Positions 57,128 to 64,000 of a DNA stretch of 64,000 bases are shown here, piece after piece (within the stretch, counting starts at the first letter, position 1; the number at the start of each line of letters is the position of its first letter). The notes beneath the pieces were generated by a model. The model was not told the origin of the DNA. It saw only the letters and a list, made by a program, of their open reading frames with translations, and did no database searches. This DNA is from Botrimarina colliarenosi. GTDB lineage: Bacteria; Planctomycetota; Planctomycetia; Pirellulales; Lacipirellulaceae. A program made the position numbers and the translations under genes. The stretch covers positions 1,121,590 through 1,185,589 of the forward strand of contig NZ_SJPR01000001.1 of assembly GCF_007859955.1 (NCBI RefSeq), read 5' to 3'.

Positions 57128-57520
57128 TGCGGCTCGGGTAGCGGTGGAGGGAGGGAGCGGGGCGTTCACGTCCGGCGCGCACCCCGACCCGGGGCGGCAA
57201 GCCGCCGAAACTCCCCATTTGACTCTGCCGACGGCCCCGACGGAAGAGCGACGCCCCGGCGTTTTGCGGCCGTCGGCGTCGCTGATGACCGAGAAAACCC
57301 GGCTCTTCGCCGGTAAATCGGCCGGCGACACGCTGAGCAAAAATCCCGGCACGCCCTAGTGATAAAGCCGGGCGTCCTGCCTGATGACGCCATCGACCGA
57401 CCGAAACGGCATATCATCGTCCTGTCGCCCGCAAGCGGGAGAGTTGCGGGAGCTGGTTGTCTCGTGAGTTAGATGCGTTGGACGCCCGATAACGTTCTTT
57501 GGAAGCCGCCATCGGCGCCG
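57128..57520. other. 393-bp divergent intergenic region
   Basis: Non-coding gap between lepA and the porin gene. The frame upstream of lepA stays open without family resemblance. A GCCGG-rich segment contains CCCGGC ... GCCGGG, a small imperfect hairpin near 57345-57375. No convincing promoter pair was found. Confidence 0.5.
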
Positions 57521-58969
57521 ATGAAAGCCAATGTGGACCGAACCCGCTCTCGCCGACTGACTCTCGCCGCCGTTGGGCTGCTAGCGGCCTGCGCGCTCTC
57601 CACGCCGGCCGCTCTACTCGCGGATGAGCCGCGGCGGCTGCCAATGATCGACGACGCTGTCGCCGCTAGCGTATCGCTGCCGACGGTCACGCCGGTTGTC
57701 TACCAACCCTTCATCGGCATCGCTTGCGAGCCGGGGGACGACCCGTTGGCGCCGCGCTACGAGGTGGGCGCCCTCTTCGACAAAGGGTTGTTCATCCGTG
57801 GCGTCGATCCCGAGCGCGACCCCTACGCGATGTACATCGGCGGGCGCCTGCAGGTGCGGCACACCGGCTTCGCTCGCAGCGCCGAAACCTGGACCGACTC
57901 GGCGGGCGTCACGCGGACCATCCGCAACCGCAACAACTTCGACGCCGAACGGGTGCGGCTAAACATCCAGGGGACCGCGGTCGATCCCGCTCTGTCGTAC
58001 TACTTCATCCTCGACGGCGACTCGGACGGCGCCTCGACCGCCGACTTTCTGACCTTCTTCTTCGAGTACGAGTTCGACGAGGCGTGCCGGCTGCGGTTCG
58101 GCCGCTGGAAGATCGCCAGCGACCGCGAGTGGCTCCTGTCGTCGCGTTTCCTGACGCTTGCCGACCGGTCGATGGCGACCGAGTACTTCCGTGGCGCCTT
58201 CAGCGAGGGCGTTTGGTTGCTCGGTGATTTCGGCGACGGCTGGCACTATGAAACGTCGTTCACCAACGGCCTTTCGACGTCCACCCGTCGGCCCTCCGAC
58301 CTCGATGACAACCTGTGCGTCGCCGCCACCGTTTTTTGGGAGCCTCTCGGAGACTTCGGCGCCACCTTCGTTGACTACGATTGCCACGCAGAGCCGGTTG
58401 TTCGCCTGGGTGCCAGCACGGCGTTTGATAAGTCGGACGACCGCAGCGACGCGGGCTTCCCAGGCGGTGACGACAACTTCGTGCGACTCTCCGACGGCAC
58501 ACGCCTCTCGGACCTCGGCGTCCTCGGCCCGGGCGTCCAGCTGCTGGGCGATCGCGTTCTGAAGAGCAGCCTCGACTTTGGCTGGAAGTACCGTGGGTGG
58601 TTCGTATCGGCCGAGTGGTTCCTGCGTTCGATTCAAGACCTGACGGCGACCGGCCCGAGCGTGGTCTCGCAGATCGACGACCACGGCTACCGCTGCGACG
58701 CCGGCCTGTTCTTGATCCCCAAACGGCTCGACGTCATCGGCCGCGTGTCGCACGTCTCGGGACCGTTCGGCGACGCCTACGAGTACGCCGGCGGCTTTAA
58801 CTGGTACTGGGGCAGCGGCAAACGAGACGGCAAGCTTGCCGACCCGATCAACAAATTCACGTTCGACGTGACGGCGCTCGACGGCTCGCCCGTCTCGACG
58901 ACGACAGCCGACCTCTTCGCCGGAGACCGCGGCGTGCTGTTCCGAACGCAGGTGCAGATTGGATTTTAG
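57521..58969 (+). CDS. Phosphate-selective porin-like outer-membrane protein
   Basis: A 482-residue beta-barrel porin of the OprP/OprO type. The signal peptide (LTLAAVGLLAACALSTPAAL then ADEP) is followed by a ~60-residue linker and barrel strands. Recognisable segments are YMIGGRLQVRHTGF-like DPYAMYIGGRLQVRHTGFAR, NFDAERVRLNIQGTAVDPAL, YYFILDGDSDG, LRFGRWKIASDREWL and FLTLADRSMATEYF, and the protein ends with an aromatic FRTQVQIGF C-terminus, as expected for barrel insertion. I used ATG 57521 rather than the ATG at 57473 because it gives a clean signal peptide. The transported solute is inferred only by family. Confidence 0.85.
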   Translation: MKANVDRTRSRRLTLAAVGLLAACALSTPAALLADEPRRLPMIDDAVAASVSLPTVTPVVYQPFIGIACEPGDDPLAPRYEVGALFDKGLFIRGVDPERDPYAMYIGGRLQVRHTGFARSAETWTDSAGVTRTIRNRNNFDAERVRLNIQGTAVDPALSYYFILDGDSDGASTADFLTFFFEYEFDEACRLRFGRWKIASDREWLLSSRFLTLADRSMATEYFRGAFSEGVWLLGDFGDGWHYETSFTNGLSTSTRRPSDLDDNLCVAATVFWEPLGDFGATFVDYDCHAEPVVRLGASTAFDKSDDRSDAGFPGGDDNFVRLSDGTRLSDLGVLGPGVQLLGDRVLKSSLDFGWKYRGWFVSAEWFLRSIQDLTATGPSVVSQIDDHGYRCDAGLFLIPKRLDVIGRVSHVSGPFGDAYEYAGGFNWYWGSGKRDGKLADPINKFTFDVTALDGSPVSTTTADLFAGDRGVLFRTQVQIGF

Positions 58970-59270
58970 GTGGTGCTGACAGCGCCCCATGGATCCCCCT
59001 CACCCTCGGTTGGGAGGGGGAATCTGGCGAGGGAGTCGCCATGAGAATGGCGCTACAACCTCGTGCAGCGGCATGAAAGCCGTTGCTAGCCACCGTGGTC
59101 GGTCTTGGATAATTCCTAGCGGCGAAGCTCTTTACCTACCGCCGAAAGTCTCGCCGCCCCGCCAAAGTCGCCCTGCCTTACGCAGGGCAACTTTCTTCCG
59201 GGACCTTGTTGGAAGGATTGTTCGGTTTGCGATAGAGACCGGGACGGCAGCGGATGCCGCAATCGGTACG
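58970..59270. other. 301-bp intergenic region with two hairpins
   Basis: Contains an imperfect hairpin of CCCCCTC ... GAGGGGG (about 59003-59028) and a perfect 7-bp stem GCCCTGC/GCAGGGC (59170-59176 and 59182-59188) with a 5-nt loop, followed by AACTTTCTT. The second lies 82 nt before the next start and could be a leader element. No coding is seen. Confidence 0.5.
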
Positions 59271-60296
59271 ATGGAAACGACCAAGAACCAGTACATGCCA
59301 ACCACTTCATTTCGCGCCGTCATGGTGCTGGCGACGATAGCGATCGGCCCCCGTGCGATGGCTGCCGACGACACGTCCTTCGTATTTTCGACTCTCGCGG
59401 CGGAGCAGAGCTCGGGGGTCGAACTCTGCGATTACGGTTGCTCCCCCGAATGCGCTGACGCGTGCGGCGGCGGGACCGGCTGGTTCGACGAGCTGACCTT
59501 CTTCGGCGGCATCGACGGGTCAAAGCAACCGCAAGACTTCGGGGTCAACGCCAACCTCGGCGGCCAGGCGCATGCCAATTGGGGCCTGCCGCTGAGCGAG
59601 CGCCTCGGCCTCGGCTTGCAGATTGGCCAGACCCTCGTGGCGTCCGACAACGCGGTAAGGGTTCAAGAGCTGCTCGGCGAGTCGACCACCCGTTTCCAGA
59701 GTTACACGACCCTCGGTCTTTTCCAGCGGACCGATTCGGGGTTCTCGTGGGGTTTTACGCACGACTGGCTCAACGAGGACTCGTACGACCAATTCTCGCT
59801 GCAGCAGTGGCGTGTCCGGGCGGCGTACGACGTCAGCGCATGCGACCAGTTTGGGATCACAGCGAACATCGCCAGCGGCGGCGACACCGGCGTCTACAAC
59901 AGCCCGACCCCGGCGACTGTCCGCCTCGAGGCGATCGATCAGGGCCATTTGTACTGGCGCCACTGGTGGCCCACCGGCGTGCAGACCACTGCCTGGGGCG
60001 GCATCGCCTGGGGCCACGGCGAGGACAACGTGGTGACCGGCGCGTCGCCCCGCTTTGGCGATTCGTTCCTGATGGGCGCCGACATCTTGGCGCCGCTCAA
60101 CAACTACCTGGCGATCTACGGCGAAACCAACCTGATCTTCCCGGCCGACAGCGGGACGGTCGACGCCTTCCTGGGCATTCAGTTCTATCCGGGCGGTCGC
60201 GTCAAGTGCGCCCGTCGCGGACAGTTCTCACCGCTGCTGCCGGTGGCGACGCCGACTTCGTTCTCGACCGACCTGCGGATGACAGGCCCGACTTGA
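59271..60296 (+). CDS. Planctomycete outer-membrane beta-barrel protein (DUF6666-like)
   Basis: A 341-residue protein with a signal peptide (FRAVMVLATIAIGPRAMAAD), a Cys-rich stretch (CDYGCSPECADACGGG), and then an outer-membrane-like barrel with alternating strands: FFGGIDGSKQPQDFGVNANL, ERLGLGLQIGQTL, TTLGLFQRTDSGFSWGF, FGITANIASGGDTG, YWRHWWPTGVQTTAWG, FLGIQFYPGGRVKCARRG. I recall this pattern as the DUF6666 family of Pirellulales (moderate certainty). Starts at ATG 59271 or 59295. The ligand or role is unknown; a surface protein is likely. Confidence 0.75.
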   Translation: METTKNQYMPTTSFRAVMVLATIAIGPRAMAADDTSFVFSTLAAEQSSGVELCDYGCSPECADACGGGTGWFDELTFFGGIDGSKQPQDFGVNANLGGQAHANWGLPLSERLGLGLQIGQTLVASDNAVRVQELLGESTTRFQSYTTLGLFQRTDSGFSWGFTHDWLNEDSYDQFSLQQWRVRAAYDVSACDQFGITANIASGGDTGVYNSPTPATVRLEAIDQGHLYWRHWWPTGVQTTAWGGIAWGHGEDNVVTGASPRFGDSFLMGADILAPLNNYLAIYGETNLIFPADSGTVDAFLGIQFYPGGRVKCARRGQFSPLLPVATPTSFSTDLRMTGPT

Positions 60297-60311
60297 TGGC
60301 GGCGTACGGGA

Positions 60312-63251
60312 TCAGTCCACCAACAAATAGCCCGACCACCAGACCGGGTGTTCGGCCGTGAGGTCGGCGGTGGCGCCCGGCGCGAGCCGCGGCTCGCGGA
60401 GCGGGTCGAGCGGTTGGCTGCGGCCGAGCGTTTGCGAACGCTTCCACGACGCGGTCGTCGAGAGGTCGCCCAGCCCGTTGAGCCACTCGGCGACAAAGTC
60501 GCGCGCCCTTGCGCCGCCGGTCGGCCAGCGCTCCAGCAGCAGCGGCTCGGCGCCGCCGGCGAGCAGCGACGTGATGAGTTGCATTTCGGGCGCGCCAACC
60601 GCGACGGCGCCCTTGGCACGGCGGACCTTGGCGCCCCCCGCTTCACCCCCTCCCATCGCGCGGAGCACCACGGGGGTCGGCTCGGCGAGCGGCAAGCGGC
60701 TCCACGCGCCCGCCTCGCGGTCGCCCCGGTCGCCCGGCGTCAGCGGCAGCCCGAGCGGATCGATCCCGGCCGGCTTGCTTCCCAGGTCGATCAGCACCCG
60801 ACCGGCGACCGCTTTGACCGTCGGCACGCCGGCGTCGAGGCCCCTCGGCGGGGCCGTCGCTTTCGCGACCGCCGCGATGACATCGATCCCCTCGACCTCG
60901 ACGGCCGATTTCGTGTCGGCGGTCACGGCCCAGGTGGGAAGCTTTTCGTCGCGCTCGATCGGTTCGGTCCGCGGTCGCGTCGCCCAGCCGGGGGTCGGCG
61001 CGTAGGTGATTGTTACGTCGGCGAGTGTCTTCCCGTCGTCGGCGCCCGGCAGCGTCAGCAGCGACAGCGGCGCCCGCCAGAGCGGCCCGTCGGGGACGAC
61101 CCACAGCCGCTCGAGCGTGGCCGCGTCGAGCCGAGAGTCGGCGAAGAGCCGCTCGGACAACGCGTCCGCCCACTCACGCCAGTCGTCGCCGGTCAGACGC
61201 TCGGAGTCCCAGGTCTGCTTGGGGCTCGTGCCAACGACTTCGCGCAACAGACGCTCGACGTCGGCGGTTACTTCATCGGTCGGACCAACTCGCCAGAGGT
61301 GCTCGCCGGCGGAGGTCAACACGACGGCGTGGATCTCGTCCTGCCATCGATGGAAGACGAGCACCGCCTCGCCTTCGGAGAGACGCCCCTTCGCGGCGAC
61401 CGGATCGATCGGCGGAGGGAAGACCAGCGGCGTCGGCGTCCGCGACAGCGCGACGCGCAACACGAGTTGTTCCCGAGCGGCGAGCGACTCGGCGAGGTCG
61501 TTCGCCGCCCGTCGCGCGGCGGGGTTCGCGGTGTCGGGCTGTTCGTCGATCGCGGCCCGCAGCGCCGCGGTGGCGATCGAGCCGGCGCGGCGCCGCTCGC
61601 GATACTCGGGCGCGGCGCCCTCGACGCCGGCCCGCGCCGCCAAGGCGGCGGGCGGCAGCCTATCGTCCCGCGCTTCCATGAGCCAACGCACCGCGACGAG
61701 GCGGCCGGCGAGAGGCTGGCTGGCGAAGAACTCGCGGCGCCGTTGGAGGTCAATCACCCTGAGGGCGAGCAGCGGGTCGCGGCGATCCAGTGCCGACGCG
61801 AACCAGCGCTCGAACGATCCCCGCTGCGGCGCCGCGTTCGCCGCGAGGGCGTCGAGCGGCTGCGTCTGCCAAGCGATCGTGCTCGGGTCGCCGAGGACCT
61901 CGGCGTACGCTTGGCGGGCGAGCCGCTTGGTCAGCTGGCCGTCGTCGAACCATGCGTCGGCGACACACACTTGCAACAGACGTCGCGATTGAGATTGCTG
62001 CGCGATCATCGCCCGCCGCGCCTGCGTGACGGCGGCGTTGTACGGGCCGGCGGCCGAAACGATCGCGGCGAGGCGTTCGGCTTCACGCCCCATCCAGCCG
62101 CCGGCCGGCTCGCGTTCGCGCCGGAAGAGCTGGCCGAGCGCCGCCCGCGCATTGACGAGGTCGCCGGCGACGATCGCTTGTTCGATGAGCGCCAGCCGGG
62201 CGTCGATCGCCACCCGCCACAGGCCGCTCCGTTCGGTCATCGCGATGATCGGCGCGAGGGGGGGCTTGGGGGCGGTCGGGTCGGCGAGCGACAATTCGTG
62301 GAGGGCGCGCGTCGCTTCGGCGAGCACGTCGTAGTCGTCGTAGGCGATGGCTGCCGAGATGGCTTGCTGCAACAGCCGGCCCGCGCCGGCGCCGTCTCCC
62401 GACCCGGCGGCGAGACGGCCCTGCGCCAGCAGGGCGAGGCCCGACAGGCGGTGCTGCATCCGGCCCCCCAAGAGCGTCGCCTGCTGGAGGTGCGGCAGCG
62501 CCTCGATGGCGTCGCCGGTCGCCCCCTTGGCGAGCCCCCACCAGAGTTCGGTCCACGCGGCGGTCCAATGCCCCCCCGGCCCGAGCCCGCCGCCGGCGAG
62601 CCGGGTCGCCACCGCTTGGGTCCGGCGGTCGTAAGCGCCGAGCGGCCCGAGCAGGTCGCCGCGTCGGTAGAGCGCCCACGCGATCGTCCGCGACAGCTCT
62701 TCGCAGTCGAGCTTCCAGTACTGCGCCTGTTGAACAACGCCCCCCTGGTTCTGCACGGCCGAGTTGTCGACTTGCCCGTACTGGTAGAGAAAGCTCCGCG
62801 GAATGTCGGCGTAAACGACGCCACCGCCAGCTGCGGCCCAAGCGGGCATCCGCCGCGCGAGCGAGGCGTCCTCGCGCGGGGACTGCTGCCACTGCACGCG
62901 CCGCATCCAGGTGGCTTGGTCCAAGAAGAGGTCGAGCGCCGCGTCGAACTGGGTCAACGACTCCGCCAGCCGCCCCTGTTGATAGAGCGCCTCGCCGAGG
63001 CCGGTCGCGAAGCAGATCGAATCGAGCCACCGCGAGTCGATCGTCTTGACCGCCGTCCGCAACTCGGACCGCATCGCCCGTTCGGCCCGGTTGAAGTCGG
63101 CCGAATGCAATTCGTCGAGCGCGCGGAAGTAGGTCTGTCCCGGGTACGAGCCGAACTGCGCCGAGGCGGCCGACGCGATCGTCAGCGTCACTAGCAGAGC
63201 CGCTAGCAGCGCCGCCGCGAGACGTGGGGCAAGGGAGTCGGCTCGGGGCAT
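60312..63251 (-). CDS. Secreted TPR protein with degenerate CHAT-like domain
   Basis: A 979-residue exported protein. A signal peptide (LAAALLAALLVTLTIASAAS then AQF) is followed by ~550 residues of alpha-helical TPR-like repeats (LGEALYQQGRLAESLTQFDA; ARAALGQLFRRE) and a C-terminal CHAT-like domain. The latter has RLWVVPDGPLWRAPLSLLTL, TLADVTITYAPTPG and LLAGGAEPLLLERWP, the landmarks that surround the active site in CHAT/caspase-like proteins. However, at the position of the His-Gly (where LIDLGSKPAGIDPLG stands) no His is seen, nor a clear catalytic Cys. It is probably an inactive CHAT with a scaffolding role in the envelope. It converges on the DUF6666-like gene and is divergent from the small lipoprotein. 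Confidence 0.8.
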   Translation of the reverse strand: MPRADSLAPRLAAALLAALLVTLTIASAASAQFGSYPGQTYFRALDELHSADFNRAERAMRSELRTAVKTIDSRWLDSICFATGLGEALYQQGRLAESLTQFDAALDLFLDQATWMRRVQWQQSPREDASLARRMPAWAAAGGGVVYADIPRSFLYQYGQVDNSAVQNQGGVVQQAQYWKLDCEELSRTIAWALYRRGDLLGPLGAYDRRTQAVATRLAGGGLGPGGHWTAAWTELWWGLAKGATGDAIEALPHLQQATLLGGRMQHRLSGLALLAQGRLAAGSGDGAGAGRLLQQAISAAIAYDDYDVLAEATRALHELSLADPTAPKPPLAPIIAMTERSGLWRVAIDARLALIEQAIVAGDLVNARAALGQLFRREREPAGGWMGREAERLAAIVSAAGPYNAAVTQARRAMIAQQSQSRRLLQVCVADAWFDDGQLTKRLARQAYAEVLGDPSTIAWQTQPLDALAANAAPQRGSFERWFASALDRRDPLLALRVIDLQRRREFFASQPLAGRLVAVRWLMEARDDRLPPAALAARAGVEGAAPEYRERRRAGSIATAALRAAIDEQPDTANPAARRAANDLAESLAAREQLVLRVALSRTPTPLVFPPPIDPVAAKGRLSEGEAVLVFHRWQDEIHAVVLTSAGEHLWRVGPTDEVTADVERLLREVVGTSPKQTWDSERLTGDDWREWADALSERLFADSRLDAATLERLWVVPDGPLWRAPLSLLTLPGADDGKTLADVTITYAPTPGWATRPRTEPIERDEKLPTWAVTADTKSAVEVEGIDVIAAVAKATAPPRGLDAGVPTVKAVAGRVLIDLGSKPAGIDPLGLPLTPGDRGDREAGAWSRLPLAEPTPVVLRAMGGGEAGGAKVRRAKGAVAVGAPEMQLITSLLAGGAEPLLLERWPTGGARARDFVAEWLNGLGDLSTTASWKRSQTLGRSQPLDPLREPRLAPGATADLTAEHPVWWSGYLLVD

Positions 63252-63477
63252 GGCGGGGTTGCTAGCGTGAGAAAGCGAGGCGGTAGGGCAAGCTTGCGCC
63301 CTCTCTCACCCTACCCCGCGGTGATCATTCCGTCGCGTTGAGGGTTTTTGTGAAAGTCTGCCGGTTGTGACGCCGATAGGGATTGTGACGGCCCGCAGCG
63401 CGGACGCCGTCGTACCGCACTCAACCTATCCAGCCGCGGCCGCCAAAGCTGGCGCGTCGCGCTCCGGAGAGATCGAA

Positions 63478-63720
63478 ATGGATCACGGCTCGCGTAAACT
63501 CGGCCTCTCGGCCTACGGACTGGTTGCCGCCCTTGTCGCCGCCGCTAGCCCGTGCCTGACGGGTTGCCAGTCGGACATCGCGGGGCAGACGCTGCCGAGC
63601 CCGTACTACATGACGGACGACGTGCAGTACTACGCCCCGGGCCCCGAGTTCAAGCTCGCCAACGAGGCGGCCGCGATGAAGGCCCAGAAGGAAGCCCGCA
63701 TCAGCCAAAAGCAGCCGTGA
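63478..63720 (+). CDS. Small predicted lipoprotein, conserved in Pirellulales type
   Basis: An 80-residue protein with a basic N-terminus (MDHGSRK) and a hydrophobic segment (LVAALVAAASPCLTGC) ending in a lipobox-like LTGC, so Cys31 is probably lipidated. The mature part (GQTLPSPYYMTDDVQYYAPG, then EFKLANEAAAMKAQKEAR) resembles small planctomycete proteins I have seen (moderate certainty). ATG 63478 is chosen because it begins the signal sequence; the frame is open to 63367. A strong terminator follows. Confidence 0.75.
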   Translation: MDHGSRKLGLSAYGLVAALVAAASPCLTGCQSDIAGQTLPSPYYMTDDVQYYAPGPEFKLANEAAAMKAQKEARISQKQP

Positions 63721-63757
63721 CCACGGCGGCGGTTTGACTCGCGCGAATCGAACAAAA

Positions 63758-63795
63758 AACCCAGCCGCGACGGAGCGTTCCGTCGCGGCTGGGTT
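63758..63795. terminator. Intrinsic terminator between convergent genes
   Basis: AACCCAGCCGCGACGGA (63758-63774) and TCCGTCGCGGCTGGGTT (63779-63795) form a perfect 17-bp stem with a 4-nt loop. A6 at 63753-63758 gives the minus-strand gene a canonical hairpin plus U-tract; the + strand side has a weak T tract. Confidence 0.85.
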
Positions 63796-63825
63796 GCGTT
63801 GTTACGACGTTGCGTGCGGCGGCGC

Positions 63826-64000
63826 TCAGCGCCGCAGACGCCGAGTCGCCATCGTCAGGGTGGCGCCGATCACGATCACCAAGCACGACGGCTCGGGGAC
63901 CTCAACCGCGAGCACCGAGTCGGCCGCGGCGGTCACCAAAAGGCCGTCCGCCGCACTCAGGCCGAGGCTGCTGAGCACGCCGGTCAGCGGGATGTCGGCC
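63826..64000 (-). CDS. PEP-CTERM-tailed protein (C-terminal fragment)
   Basis: The last ~58 residues of a gene that continues beyond the window. The visible end reads DSVLAVEVPEPSCLVIVIGA then TLTMATRRLRR: a VPEP motif, a hydrophobic helix and a basic tail, which is a textbook PEP-CTERM sorting signal recognised by an exosortase. TAG/TGA analysis gives a TGA at 63826-63828 (reverse strand). The intrinsic terminator just downstream supports this as the true 3' end. Confidence 0.85.
   Translation of the reverse strand, partial: ADIPLTGVLSSLGLSAADGLLVTAAADSVLAVEVPEPSCLVIVIGATLTMATRRLRR

Noticed and set aside
60348..63194. A 948-codon open frame on the + strand opposite the TPR/CHAT gene
   Set aside because: It is an Arg/Gly/Pro-rich antisense shadow of a well-supported exported protein; it has no family motif.

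Overview
This 64 kb window is a GC-rich bacterial chromosome segment from a planctomycete, most probably order Pirellulales (inference). The supporting signs are a PEP-CTERM tail with dockerin-like Asp-rich repeats (31328-34392), a second PEP-CTERM tail at the right edge, a LEPR-XLL-type N-terminus on an SdrD-like surface protein (47346), a planctomycete-type outer-membrane protein (59271), very large secreted proteins, and many intergenic palindromes. I see no rRNA, tRNA, IS element, prophage or CRISPR array.

Layout. (1) 1-2343: the 3' part of mtnA and a family 4 glycosyltransferase, convergent across a palindrome. (2) 2920-22623: a long co-directional type IV pilus / type II secretion-like operon: pilT, a pilB/gspE ATPase, a pilC/gspF platform protein with an extra hydrophobic segment, four pseudopilin genes whose leader codons carry heptanucleotide repeat arrays, a 3076-residue GspK-like giant with many calcium-type loops, and a membrane-anchored TlpA-like thioredoxin. 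(3) 22877-31241: a MATE transporter, a MazEF-type toxin-antitoxin pair, a second GspE-type ATPase, two secreted coiled-coil/TPR proteins and ychF. (4) 31328-34392: a PEP-CTERM/T5SS-repeat surface protein broken by two frameshifts, one in a run of seven T.

(5) 34554-40667: an ATP-grasp ligase, then a red-light sensing cassette: heme oxygenase, bacteriophytochrome kinase and a small response regulator joined by ATGA overlaps, followed by a hybrid kinase. (6) 40675-45359: corA, two tandem glutamate-receptor-like channel genes (one with a K+ filter TVGYGD, one without) and an M48 peptidase. (7) 45560-55247: a small unknown protein, two more histidine kinases (one coupled to a thioredoxin-like protein), the SdrD-like protein, tadA, a VanZ-like protein, a DUF559 protein and a low-GC HhH-GPD-like gene broken by a 5-bp duplication. 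(8) 55244-64000: lepA, a porin, an outer-membrane protein, a large TPR/CHAT-like protein lacking the expected catalytic residues, a small lipoprotein and a truncated PEP-CTERM gene.

The window mixes core functions (mtnA, ychF, lepA, tadA) with envelope and signalling genes. The best leads are the heptamer arrays placed just before prepilin cleavage sites, the paired receptor-channels with divergent pore filters, the two broken genes with precisely located lesions, and a dispersed TGAGCCG...GCGCTAGCC palindrome family at gene ends.
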